Shown here: positions 23,370 through 34,094 of the stretch, in pieces
Layout of the letters: each line of letters starts with the position of its first letter
Position numbering within the stretch: the stretch's first letter is position 1
Source of the DNA: Bathymodiolus brooksi
Lineage: Eukaryota > Mollusca > Bivalvia > Mytilida > Modiolidae
Direction of reading: 5' to 3'
DNA length: 64,000 nt
Assembly: GCA_963680875.1 (NCBI GenBank)
Contig: OY804585.1
Span: 28,138,186 to 28,202,185, forward strand
Made by a program: the position numbers and the translations under genes
The notes under the pieces: model-generated
The model's input: the letters and a program-made list of their open reading frames with translations, nothing else
The model's database searches: none
Told to the model about the DNA's origin: nothing

Positions 23370-23628
23370 ATTAGCGGATAAGTTGAATTACCTAACAAGT
23401 CATAAAAGCCTATCACCAATACGGCGTGGGTTCGCGCCCGGCTTTGTAAATTACAAAAAAGGGTGCACTCGACTTGCAGCCGCAAGTGATAAAGTTTACC
23501 AGTTGCTTGCCCATGGTCGGTGGTTCTCTCCGGGTACTCCGGCTTCTTCCACCACTAAGACTGGTCGCTATAATATAGTTGAAATATTGCTAGAAGTGGT
23601 GTTAAAACACCAAAAATCAATCAAATCT
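23370..23628 (+). mobile_element. SINE family S2 (plus)
   Basis: The head differs from S1 (box B GTGGGTTCGCGCCCGG), but the body and tail are shared (GGTGGTTCTCTCCGGGTACT, TTGAAATATTGCTAGAAGTG) and it ends in AATCAATCAAATC. It ends about 80 bp before CD225 exon 2. Confidence 0.85.
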
Positions 23629-23707
23629 AGCTAGCGTTACAGGCTCCTCGGAGCCTCCTGTAGTTTAATTATTTAGAGGTCAAGTGCAATAATTTCTATT
23701 GTTACAG

Positions 23708-23988
23708 GAAAAGAAAACAAAGCGGCTGCAGCTGAGAAATTGGCAATGGAAAATCCGCCTCCGTATTCACCACCATCCCAGCAGCCATTGCAGCAATAGC
23801 CGACTCCACAACGAGAACATGTACAACAGTTCGTACAACATAATCCACAGGGATTCGTTCTGCAACAACAACCATATCAGCCACAAACTGCAGGATTTAG
23901 TGATATTTCAGGTGGATATGGTTACAACCAGACAATGCCACAATAAATGCCACCACGGCAAATGACATCCACCCAGAGCACTGTAATT
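23708..23988 (+). CDS. CD225 gene coding exon 2 (Pro/Gln-rich, two stops)
   Basis: Acceptor TATTGTTACAG, donor ATT|GTACGT, 281 nt. It encodes KENKAAAAEKLAMENPPPYS and then Gln/Pro/Tyr-rich sequence. PPPY is a WW-domain (NEDD4-type ligase) binding motif, as in other dispanin tails. Stops are at 23797 (TAG) and 23944 (TAA). The reading frame is otherwise kept to the splice site. Confidence 0.85.
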
Positions 23989-24119
23989 GTACGTACTAAA
24001 ATTAAATTTCTCAAAAGAAATCCCGGGGGATACAGAAATATGCCATAGTATCTCTGCTGCTGCTTGTGTGAGACGAACCTTATACACAAAAATGACTACT
24101 TCGTCCGTGGATAATGTTC

Positions 24120-24740
24120 GTTCCTTGCATGTTTTTCTGAATTGTCTATAATTGATCGCTCCTTCGGTTTTCTCTAACGTTTATTATTGACAGCTTACTG
24201 CTACTCTTAATGAGAAATATATTGCTTGTAGTGGTGTTTGGTGACCATCTACAAGGCAAAGATTTGTCGACTCTATCGACAAATCCTCCCTTTTCCTATG
24301 GTAATATACATGTTTGTTGATTCAAGTGCCACATTTGTACTTTCATGAATAAACGATAGAGAGAAAAGATAAAGGGCAATCAAGAATGGACAATCCAGAG
24401 AAAATTGCAACATTGGGTACACAAGACACAGGACGAAGAAAAACAAAAGAAAAATCACAACACAGAACAACAGCAAAATGTTGGACATCACTCTATGCAA
24501 AAATAAACAAATAACACAATAAGACGAGTTTGAAGACACCAAAGGGGTAATAAGAATTTAAATAGCGAACAATAGACAACGCAATGGCCAAGAGAAAAAA
24601 GTATTAAAGGACAAACAACGATCAACAAAACATACACATAAAACTAAAACTCGAGTAACACGAACCCCACTAAAAACCGTGGGTGAACTCAGATGTTTCG
24701 GAAGGGTACGCTGTTCCTGCTCCACCAGTGGCACCCATAG
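24120..24740. repeat. Cluster of R1 copies in CD225 intron 2
   Basis: A plus-strand end fragment at 24120-24185, then two minus-strand copies at 24350-24520 and 24530-24735. The last has AACCCCACTAAAAACCGTGG and CCTGCTCCACCAGTGGCACC. Confidence 0.7.
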
Positions 24741-24879
24741 TATTAATATAGATACAAACCAGGTAATAACTCACATAGTAGAAAAGAGCCGGAAAGTGAT
24801 AACGGCAACTGGAACATATCCGTGGTCTTTTGTGACACAGATATTCCATTAGACATAAACCCTACTACAAACAACAGGC

Positions 24880-25145
24880 CTCGGGTGGCTCAATGAGGTA
24901 GGTAGTTAGATGTTTTGTTAGATACAAGCCTATCACCAATACGGCGTGGATTCGCACCCGGCTTTGCAAAATACAAAAAGGGTGCACTCGACTCGCAGCC
25001 GCAAGTGATAAAGTTTACCAGTTGCTTGCCCATGGTTGGTGGTACTCTCCGGGTACTCCGGCTTCTTTCATCACTGAAATTTGTCGTGATGATATAGCTG
25101 AAATATTGTTGAAAGTGGCGTTAAGCACACAAAAATCAAATCAAA
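24880..25145 (+). mobile_element. SINE S2 (plus), complete head
   Basis: Box-A-like GTGGCTCAATGAGG and box-B-like GTGGATTCGCACCCGG, then the shared body and tail AAAGTGGCGTTAAGC with an AATCAAATCAAATC end. In CD225 intron 2. Confidence 0.9.
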
Positions 25146-25304
25146 TCAAATCTCCTGCAAACAACTGCTTGTTCTCGTCATGAATAACGATGATGTACTG
25201 TTAATGTGATGTTAAACAACAATGTACACTAAAACTTAGCATTAATTAAATTTCTTATTTGTTAAAAACAGTTTATCAGTTGATAAATCCATCTCTATAT
25301 ATAT

Positions 25305-25605
25305 ATTGAAGAAAGGTTAAAAGATATCAAATGGGTAATAAGAAGCCGTACATCAAAGGACAGAATACAATGACGAAAAGGGCAAACAATGATCTACAAA
25401 ACAAAAGATTGAGCAACACGAACCCCACTAAAATTCGGGATGGAACTCATGTTCTCCTGTAGGGAAATATATGGATTAGAGTATCAACAATATTTCAGTT
25501 ATACCGTGTCGGTCAATGTTAAAAGTGGAGGAAACCGAAGTATGCTGTGAAAATCGCCGACCGGTCGCAAGTCACTGACATACTTTATTACATAAATTAG
25601 ATATC
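25305..25605 (-). repeat. R1 (25305-25475) followed by SINE S1 fragment (25480-25605), both minus
   Basis: R1 part: AACACGAACCCCACTAAAAT. SINE part: CAACAATATTTCAGTTATAC and CGCAAGTCACTGACATACTT. Confidence 0.65.
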
Positions 25606-26056
25606 TACGTCTAGTGTATCTAAGGAAGGAATCATCTTCATGAGGTTCACTCAAGATCGACAAATTTAAAAGCCAAATAATGTAAAAGTCTTTGTGAGCA
25701 AGAACAGAAAAGGTCGTAAACATGACAGCAAAAATAGGCAAAGATCACCTGTGCCTGAGACAAAGGTCACCTATGCCTGAGGGTGGATAATCATAGTTTT
25801 AGCAATCATTACTTCAGCTAGGCTACTGGGTGGGTAATACACTCGAGTGCTAATAGTCCACTAGCAGAGAGATTTCGACCCAGTGTTAATAATAAAAACT
25901 TTGATTTCTGCTTAAATGCTCACGACACATCACTGAAAAAACCTTCATTAGACTATTGAAAAATAGCTTGCAAAACCATTAAGATCAATCGCATTTGTCG
26001 TTGTAACTACAGTATATTAGGTATCAGCTATTATACTGCACTATTTTTTTCTGCAG
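25606..26056. other. End of CD225 intron 2
   Basis: Nothing recognised until the T-rich acceptor tract before exon 3. Confidence 0.5.
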
Positions 26057-26191
26057 GTAAACCAACCACAGTTTGCACCTGAGATGGTGGTAAATAATGA
26101 GGCTCCTTATAATTACATGCTTCCTGCTATTTTGTCGTGCTTATGCTGTTGTTGGCCGCATGGATTAGCGGCCATCGTAGCTGCATCAAAC
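26057..26191 (+). CDS. CD225 gene coding exon 3 (first membrane segment)
   Basis: Acceptor TTTTTTTCTGCAG, donor AAC|GTTAGT, 45 codons, phase 0 at both ends. It contains NEAPYNYMLPAILSCLCCCW followed by PHGLAAIVAASN. The Cys cluster before Trp-Pro is the hallmark of the CD225 domain and a usual S-palmitoylation site. Confidence 0.92.
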
Positions 26192-26324
26192 GTTAGTATA
26201 CATATGTATTAACACGTCTGTTTTCAGAATATATGCTGACATTCATGGTAAAAGAACCAATGCAAATTTGTGTAACAAACTAAATAAATCCGTATTATAT
26301 ATATATATCTATATATATACATAT

Positions 26325-26561
26325 ATATATACGTCTGAAAATTAAACCAAACAGTGTTAGAATTAGATTTTAGAGCTGTCAAATTTTTGTTCTTCCCTCG
26401 ACGGGATTTGAACCCACACCATTGTTACACTGCAGCACCATTCGCTTAGCCTTACGTCCAGCGCCCTAGACCACTCCACTACATCCACTCCCTATAAATT
26501 TAGATGTGTGTGTGTATTATCGAAAAGCAGACTGGGTATACATTGCAGTCTCCCAAAAACG

Positions 26562-26575
<14 letters not shown>
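26325..26575 (-). mobile_element. tRNA-derived SINE family S4 (minus), copy 1
   Basis: On the minus strand, box-A-like TGGTCTAGGGCGCTGG and box-B GGGTTCAAATCCC, spaced as in a tRNA, then TTTGACAGCTCTAAAATCTA and GTTTGGTTTAATTTTCAGAC. A (GT)n patch and TATA repeats flank it. Not a tRNA gene: no closed acceptor stem is seen. Confidence 0.8.
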
Positions 26576-26589
<14 letters not shown>

Positions 26590-26592
<3 letters not shown>

Positions 26593-26720
26593 AACGTTTA
26601 AAATGTTAGCACAACGATATCAAAAAAAGATGTTAAAATGTAACAAAAACAACTATAAGTTGTTACATTTTAACATGTTTTTTTGATATCGTTGTGCGAA
26701 CATTGTAGACGTTTATTTAT
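26590..26720. repeat. Long hairpin between two S4 SINEs
   Basis: Arms of about 55 bp (AACGTTTAAAATGTTAGCAC, AACGATATCAAAAAAAGATG, TTAAAATGTAACAA and complement) around a 13-base loop near 26645-26657, with few mismatches. Confidence 0.85.
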
Positions 26721-26834
26721 CATTTTTGTTTGTTTGCACAGTATCGTTAACACTTGTTTCCGATCCGACATCTCGTAGGTTCATACGTTGGCTACTTTTT
26801 CAGACGTTTATATATATATATATTTATATATATA

Positions 26835-27072
26835 TACGTCTGAAAATTAAACCAAACAGTGTTAGAATTAGATTTTTGAGCTGTCAAATGTTTATTCTTC
26901 CCTCGAAAGGATTTGAACTCACACCATTGATACACTGCACCACCATTCGCTTATCCTTACGTCCAGCGATCTAGACCACTCGACCACATCCACTCCCTAT
27001 AAATTTAGATGTGTGTGTGTATTATCGAAAAGCAGACTGGGTATACATTGCAGTCTCCCAAAAACGATAAAA
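26835..27072 (-). mobile_element. S4 SINE (minus), copy 2
   Basis: Nearly the same sequence as 26325-26575, including the ATCCACTCCCTATAAATTTA start and the CAGTCTCCCAAAAACGAT end. In CD225 intron 3. Confidence 0.8.
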
Positions 27073-27880
27073 ACATGGACGACATAAATAGAAATAATTA
27101 GGTTTCACTGAATCAATAGCATAATACGGAAAAATAAATGTATTTTAGCCAAATTAAATACTGTGTTTATCCTCAAAACGGCTGTATGAACAAAACAATA
27201 TTACAACAAATAATTCCTCACAAATACCAGATCGAATCAACAAACACCTATGTTCCACGGCTGTGCCATAACAAACGTGAACATCACAATAAACAAAACG
27301 TTGAACCTTGAAAACTTTCGACGTAATGGGGCCACACCAAGGTTTTGCTTACATGTTGCTAACATTTAAATTATTGAAATTGTTTCACACACCCGTTGTT
27401 TTGTTATGTGATATATTAATGTTATATTTATAAAGTTTATGAAATTTACTATATATGAAATTGTGTTGATTTAGAAATTTAGTACAGGTATTTTCGTTCA
27501 TGAGACATCTCATACATGAAATATGACGTGGCACATAATTTGACGTCACTGGAGAAAGAATGTCAGAGGTACGGAAAGGGACATCTAGAAATAGGAAAAA
27601 TGAGAATAAGAGACACAAATATATATATTTAATACGGTTGGATTCTATATTTAATAAAAACAATGGTTAAATCCATAATATATATGTTATTCAGCTATCC
27701 GACAGGGTATATAATGCGACATTCCCGGCTTAGGATATATATTCCCTTTGGCTGCGGGGATTATGTCTGCTTTGTCCTTCACAACTGCCGTTATTCTATA
27801 GATATGTTATTAGTTTAAAAAGTATAACTATTATTGCATTGATATACAGACGCACACATAATATTCAAATTCGGATGGAT
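27073..27880. other. CD225 intron 3 sequence, nothing recognised
   Basis: A 92-codon minus-strand frame at 27385-27663 is AT-rich, lacks any motif and is not accepted as a gene. Confidence 0.5.
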
Positions 27881-28430
27881 ATTGGAGAATATGGGCGATG
27901 CTGCAAAACAACATTAATGCGATAAATTAATACAAAAAACAAAAGATTGGCCACCACGAACTCTTACAAAACAGCGTGAGTTAGACCAAGTTCTTCGGAA
28001 GGGTAACTATTTCCAGTTCCATTAATGGCTCCCGTCGCACAGTTCTTAATTCGAATGGCATTTCAGGAAGAAACAGGCATCTCAAGATCATATTGTAAAA
28101 TATCCGCGATTTGCAACCTGGTTCACCGTTAAATGTGCAACATCCAGGAGTCAATTAGTTTTTAAAATGCTGTCATACAGTTTGGATTGATATGTCCGGG
28201 TTGTACTACAAGTACACATGTAGACCGATCTTCATTGTAATATAGAATGAAAACCAAAAAATACCACACTGTAAATCAGATATCAAAATCGTACAAAGGG
28301 CCAAAATGGATACCCTGACACACAAATGCATAATCGTTCACTTTCCTGGCTTGATACAGGCACTTCTATAAAAAGTGGCGGGTTAGACTAGTTTTATGAG
28401 CCCAAACATCCCATCTAAGGTACCGATCAT
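27880..28430 (-). repeat. R1 copy plus the single-copy progenitor of the 62-bp repeat
   Basis: R1 (minus) at 27880-28060. Downstream, about 28305-28430 has one copy of a module (GATACCCTGACACACAAATG, CTTTCCTGGCTTGATACAGG, TTTTATGAGCCCAAACATC) that is tandemly multiplied at 34095-34757. Confidence 0.7.
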
Positions 28431-28721
28431 TTAATTTAAAGGGGGGGGGGGTTATGGTTTTTTGTTTCGTTCAGAGTTTTGTTTTCGGACAACACAAGAG
28501 TTAGAATATTTTTATTTTTGTCGTGCAAAGTTAAATGGTCGTTCCCTAAGAGAAATATCTCTTTCTAAGATTCAAATCAGTGTGTTGGAATATTATAGGG
28601 CACACATCATCGTCATCTCGTATAAAAGTAAGGTGTTCTATCCATTTAATAGCTAAGAAATTGCTCACTTGGTGATAAACAGCAATCATTTTAGAATATA
28701 CAATACGTTGACGTAAATGAA

Positions 28722-28960
28722 TTTTATTTTTTTTAATACATTTTATTAATTTATTTATTCTATTTTATTTTATTTTTTATTTATCCTATTTATTTATTCA
28801 TTTTATTTTATTTTTTATTTATTCTATTTATTTATTCATTTTATTTTATTTTATTTTTTATTCATTTTATGTATTTATTAATTCATTTTATTTTTATTTT
28901 ATTTTTTTCTGATTTATTTATTTATTTTATTTAATTCTATTTTATTTTGTTCTATTTTCC
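28722..28960. repeat. TTTAT/TTTTATT-rich simple array before CD225 exon 4
   Basis: Almost pure A/T, in TTTATTTTAT-type units. On the coding strand it is a long T-rich tract ending about 20 bp from the exon-4 acceptor. Confidence 0.9.
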
Positions 28961-28980
28961 TATCACAGTCATAAAATCAG

Positions 28981-29112
28981 GTATCAGAGATGAAATATGA
29001 TGAAGCCAGGAGGTCAGCAAACACGGCAAGGTCTTTGATCATCGCTTCAGTCGGCTGTGGAATCGTAATTACAATCTTGGTAATTGCATTGAAAACTGCA
29101 AACTCTTTTTAA
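28981..29112 (+). CDS. CD225 gene terminal coding exon (second membrane segment)
   Basis: Starts after TCATAAAATCAG. An earlier CACAG at 28968 would bring an immediate TAA, so the later AG is chosen. It gives VSEMKYDEARRSANTARS, then a hydrophobic segment of about 20 residues, ALKTANSF and TAA. Ala-rich A..xS..A spacing after the first membrane segment is typical of the family. AATAAA-like signals follow at about 29332 and 29366. Confidence 0.9.
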   Translation, partial: VSEMKYDEARRSANTARSLIIASVGCGIVITILVIALKTANSF

Positions 29113-29303
29113 CAGTACATTGACAGCAAAACTTCAACAAAGTACATTGGGAATTATAGAAAAATTGAAATTAATGAAAATACCTTAGAATTTTTTTTTA
29201 ATATAAGATAAATGATGTACAATCATGTTTCGTTGAAGAAGGCACATATACCTGTAACTTCTTTTCATTGGTCTCTGTTCGTAAATATATACATTGTTAA
29301 TTA

Positions 29304-29468
29304 CAGTCAAACCCGTCTAAACGGAACACTGAATAAACCGAAATCCTGTATAAACCGAACTTTTAATAAATCCCAATGTAGGATTTCTTTCTTAATTTTG
29401 CCTGTATAAGCCGAACACCTGTCTATTCCAAACACAGAAGTTGTGTACGATTTAGACTGGATTCACTG
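29304..29468. mobile_element. pogo/Tigger-like MITE, 165 bp
   Basis: Starts CAGTCAAACCCGTCTAAAC and ends in the complement of CAGTGAATCCAGTCTAAAT, a 19-bp terminal inverted repeat with 4 mismatches, flanked by TA on both sides. About 190 bp after the CD225 stop, so possibly in the 3' UTR. Confidence 0.9.
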
Positions 29469-30100
29469 TATATTAACTACTAATATCCGGTGGGTACATA
29501 TTTTGTTTTTGTTTTTTTTATTATTCTATTATTATATATAGCTTCCCTTTTTCTTTTGTGCAGCGTACATATATAATCATGCTTACTTAACATCTGGGCG
29601 AGCCTACTATTCAAGACTTTACCTGAATGTAGTTAACTATGTTGGATTAATTTACTCTGATCTCAATAAACAGGTAAACAAAACATAAATCGATAATTAG
29701 AGAGTTTTAAAACCTAAACTTTATATTTTGAGCTGAAGATGTACAGTTCAGGGGTAGCTAAAGCCAAAGAACAAACAGCTTAACATAAATTTGATAACAT
29801 TATTTTAGATATCTACGATTTTCTGCAAGGTTAATTTACCAGATGTAAATAATTCGCTTTAGTACTACAATATATTGTACAATTGTCATACTCATATATA
29901 ATTATTACTAATTAAAGAATTTTAATATAATGTTCACATTTTGTCATTAACAGTGTTTTTTTAATAGTTTACTTGATATTCTGTAGCGTAACTTAACGTT
30001 CGTAACGTTCGATGAGAAAACATGAAACATTTCTTCTTAAAGGGAGATAATTCACAAATTATATCAGCATTTGTATCTCGTTTTCCTTTTGGTTAAACTG
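29469..30100. other. Downstream flank of the CD225 gene
   Basis: AT-rich, nothing recognised. Confidence 0.5.
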
Positions 30101-30315
30101 TGGTGGTATGGTATTTAACGCCACTTTCAACAATATTTCAGCTATATCGTGCCTATTGGGGGAGAAAACCAGAGTACCCGGAGAAAACGACCGACCTGTC
30201 GCAAGTCACTGACAAACTTTATCACATAATGTTGTATCGAGTACACCTCTAAACGTTACTGGTGATGGACACTGATTGCATAGGTAGTAATATATCCAAC
30301 TACCATACCACGACT
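30100..30315 (-). mobile_element. SINE S1 (minus)
   Basis: TTAACGCCACTTTCAACAAT, GAGTACCCGGAGAAAACGAC and ATGTTGTATCGAGTACACCT. Confidence 0.85.
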
Positions 30316-31320
30316 TCTCCACGACCAAGCTGTCATTAATGAGTATGAGTGTCATACTGGTACTGCAAAATTATCGAGCTACGACAATGTATTTTTTAGC
30401 TGTTTTAGCTCGGGATGCTCAAAGGTTTTGAAACTAAAGATTTTAATGGACACTTTAGGTCAAAAATATACGACACGTGCGCAGGATAAAACATTTTGAT
30501 TGGCAAGTTTTCCAGTACAAAAACCATTCTCAAAATTCTTATGCTTCAAAATCCTTGCAGGTGTATGTTAAATGGATAAACATGAACTGGAAACTAATTC
30601 ATATGATTTCAACAAATACAATACAATGAGTAGAAGGAGTAGTTCATGTTTTCATAGTTTGCTTAGTTTGTCCCATCATGACTGTATAAGTTGGTAATCA
30701 GTCATAATTTTCTCTTAACAAAACAGTACTAATTCTAATCAAACTTATTTGTAGAATTATATATAACATGTCTTGAAAATATTTTTTGTTATAAATATAA
30801 TTTTTTCTTTCAGTATATGTTTATTTTTATGTATTTGTTAAGCTTAATATGTAATAAAGCGTATCAACTCAAACTTGTCATCATTTGTTCAACAATCTGC
30901 ATCATGAATATCATCATAGGACATTTATGGGTTTTTCTATGTTTATATACTTTATATGCTTATATGTTTGATTTATTTGTTTTTGTTTGTTTGTTTGCTT
31001 GGTTTTTTTTTGTTTTTTTTTTGTTTTTTTTTTTTTGTTTTTTTTTTTAGTTTGTTTGTTTGGTTTTTTTTTCCATTTTTTTCTTCTTTTTATTCATTTT
31101 AGTAGTTTATGTGCTTCCAACCAAAATTAGTAAGAAACATTAAACTGTTATGTTCAACAAAACCTTTTCACGACATCATTTTGTTTTAAGAATATGTTTT
31201 TAATTGGGCTATGCACATCACAACAACCCAAACAGTTTTACCTTTTTTAGCCTTTACAACCACAGACACTGAGTAAAAGTTCATGACGTCACAATGTAAG
31301 TTGTTGAAAATATTCTCACA
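30316..31320. other. Intergenic, with T-rich tract
   Basis: No gene. The sequence at 30960-31090 is almost pure T with scattered G, and gives a meaningless Phe/Cys-rich 77-codon frame. Confidence 0.6.
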
Positions 31321-31324
31321 TGTG

Positions 31325-31560
31325 GAAGAAGAGATTGGCGATACCAAAGGGGTAATCAGAATCCGTTAATCGAACAAGGACAGACAATACAATGGCAAAT
31401 AGAAAAAGGACAAAAACAATCTACACAACACTACACAGAAAACAAAAGATCGAGTAACACGAACCCCACTATAAACCGGGAGTGAACTCATGTGTTCTGG
31501 AAGTTTACAAATATCGTGCTCCACTAGTGGCACCCGTCGTGTTACCACATCTTTTTACTG
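31325..31560 (-). repeat. Dispersed repeat R1 (minus)
   Basis: GATACCAAAGGGGTAATCAG, AACACGAACCCCACTATAAA, and GTGCTCCACTAGTGGCACCC followed by GTCGTGTTACC. A near-complete copy. Confidence 0.8.
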
Positions 31561-31689
31561 ACTGGAGGTTTGGGCCAATAATAAGACGCCTCGGTGAGAG
31601 GGAATGCTTCATTTTGTTGCAAAATGTACCTTTAAAGATTTCCAGCGACCAATGATACATGTATTACTGTAATTGGACATTCAGATTTG

Positions 31690-33990
31690 ATTTGATTTAA
31701 ACCCCAAGTGGGAAAGAACTTTGCCGTCCTTTGGCAATTTTTCATGTGATATTCATAGGGTCCCCCGCCCCAAAAGTGTTACCCGAGTTTTTAACTGACT
31801 TAAGCGCCTGAGTGTCAAATATCAACTTTGTTATTTGGATTTTGGGGGATCCTATGAATATCCCATGACAAATTGCCAAAGGACGGCAAAGTTCTTTTCC
31901 ACTTGGGATTTGAATCAAAGGTATTACCCGGACCTTTAACTGACTTAAGTGTCATTGGTGGGATTCTGCACCTCAAGCAGTGTGTCAAATATCAACTTTG
32001 ATATTTGGATTTTTAGGGGGGACCCTATAAATATCCCATGCAAAATTGCCACAGAACGGTAAAGTTCTTTCCCATTTGGGGTTGGAATGTAAGGTATTTC
32101 GGGGCCTTGAACTGACTTAAGTGCCTGGGTGGGATTCTGCACCTCAAGCCCACAGCAGGGTGTCAAATATCAACTTTGTTATTTGGATTTGTTTTGGGGA
32201 TCCTATGCATATCCCATGAAAAAATGACAAAGAACAGCAAAGTTCTTTCCCACTTGAGATTTAATTCAAGGGTATTGCCCGAGCCTTTGACTGACATAGG
32301 TGCCTGGGTGGCATTCTGCACTTTTCAAGCCCACAGCAGATTGTCAAATATCTACTTTGATATTTGTATTTTCTTTTTGGGAGAAACCCTATATATATCC
32401 CATGAAAATTTCCAACAGACGACAAAGTTCTGTCCCAGTTGGGGCTTAGATCAAAGGTATTGCCCGGGCCTTTAACTGACTTAAGTGCCTGGGGGATTCT
32501 GCACCTCAAGCCCACAACAGGTTGTCAAATATCAACTTTCATATTTGGATTTTGGAGGGTGGCCCTATATATATCACATGAAAAAATGCCAAAAGACGAA
32601 ACGTTCTTTCCAACATGAGCTTTAGATTAAAGGTATTACACGGACCTTCCACTGACATAGGTGTCTGGGTTGCATTCTGCACCTCAAGCCCACAGCAGGG
32701 TGTCAAATATCGACTTTGTTATTTGGATTTGAGGGGGGAACCTATGAATATCCCATGAACAATTGCCAAATGACGGCAAAGTTCTTTCCCACTTGGGGTT
32801 TAAGTCAAAGGTATTGCCCGAGCCTTTGACTGACTTAAGTGCCTTAGTAGGATTCTGCACCTCAAGCCCACAGCAGGGTGTCAAATATCAACCTTGATAT
32901 TTGGATTTTTGGGGGGAAACCCTATATATATCCCATGAAAAAATGCCAACGGACAGAAAGGTTCTTCCCCACTCGGGATTTAGATCAAATGTATAGCAGG
33001 GACCTTCAACTGACTTAAGTGCCTGGGTGGGATTATGCACCTCAAGCACACAGCAGGGTGTCAAATATCAACTTTCATATTTGGATTTTCTTTGGGGGGT
33101 ATCCTATAAATATCCCATGAAAAACTGTCAAAGGACGGCAAAGTTCTTTCCCACTTAGGGCTTAGATCAAGGTATTACCCGGGCCTTCAACTGAATTATG
33201 TGCCTTGGTAGGATTGTGCACAGCAGGGTGTAAAATATTAAATTAAATTAGTGATTTGGCACCTTTAAATATACAATTTAAAAATAACTAGATAAAAAAA
33301 ATACTTTTGGCTAAATAAATGTGACACGCACATGCAGGGTTTATAATTTTTATATTCTTATAAAACGTATTGCTATATTTTTCTATTGTTATATATTCAC
33401 TTTTTGTTTTATTTATGAGACGTCTTCGTGTGAACGGGGAATCTCAGGACTTTATTTTGTTGGACATATACCGGTCTGAATGAAATTAAATTATTCGTTT
33501 ACGCTGTGTTTATCTAAAGTTGGCCGACTGTTTTGTAAGCTCGCCATCCCAAAATATATTTGTGTCTTCGTTATTTAGCCCAGTAAAGAGAAGAAATAAT
33601 TTATGTTCGGGTGAACATGTGAAATAAAACATAAAATGTATTGTCTTTTACTTACATGAGTGTCTGTGTGAGATTCTGCACCTTAGATCCACAGTAGGGT
33701 GTCAAATGTCAATTGTGTATTGTGGAGGGGTGGGGGCCCAGAAATATTTCCTGCATTACCAGATGTCGATTCCATGTGTTGAATGTGCAATCACAGAAAT
33801 ATATTTATTTTTGGTCGCTAGAAAACTTTTAAAGTACATTTTGCTCCTATTTTTTTTTTTTTGAGACATATCATCTTATTGGTCGCTAGCTTAGTGGTCG
33901 CTAGAAATTGGTCGCTAGCTTGAGCCTGGTGGCTTTCACCGTTCTTGACTATATGAGCAACACGACGAGTGTCTTATAAGAAACGGCATA
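31690..33990 (-). mobile_element. Inverted copy of element E1 with 178-bp satellite
   Basis: 31780-33235 is the 178-bp satellite in reverse orientation (about 8 monomers). 33240-33990 is the reverse complement of the E1 head and middle (compare 2731-3180 and 3780-4290), without the CCATGG array. The first 80 bp (31693-31770) is a forward-oriented satellite piece, so orientation flips at about 31775. Confidence 0.85.
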
Positions 33991-34094
33991 GCTATAAAAC
34001 AGATGTATTTTGATGAATCAGTTCTAGATTATTAAAAGCTAAAGAGGAACAGTTTCAAATTCCAATAGAAAAATCATAGAAAGAGGCAAAATCG

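Larger units (their letters stand above)
17750..29112 (+). pseudogene. CD225/dispanin-family membrane protein gene, four coding exons, two in-frame stops
   Basis: Assembled from splice sites: 17750-17759, 23708-23988, 26057-26191 and 28981-29112, about 185 codons. Phases agree at all three junctions. CD225 proteins (dispanins, including vertebrate IFITM and PRRT/TMEM91-type members) are small two-hydrophobic-segment membrane proteins. Exon 2 gives a Pro/Gln-rich cytosolic tail with a PPPY motif. Exon 3 gives the first hydrophobic segment with SCLCCCWPHGLAAIVA. Exon 4 gives the YDEARRSANTARS link and the second hydrophobic segment. TAG at 23797-23799 and TAA at 23944-23946 both look like C-to-T changes of Gln codons. 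After the TAA, an ATG at 23947 would still allow a shorter product of about 100 residues with the whole CD225 domain. So the gene is either a young pseudogene or an N-truncated gene. Confidence 0.85.

Noticed and set aside
26390..26480. Possible tRNA gene (minus)
   Set aside because: Box A and box B are present, but no acceptor stem closes and an identical segment recurs at 26900-26990 with SINE body. It is a tRNA-derived SINE.
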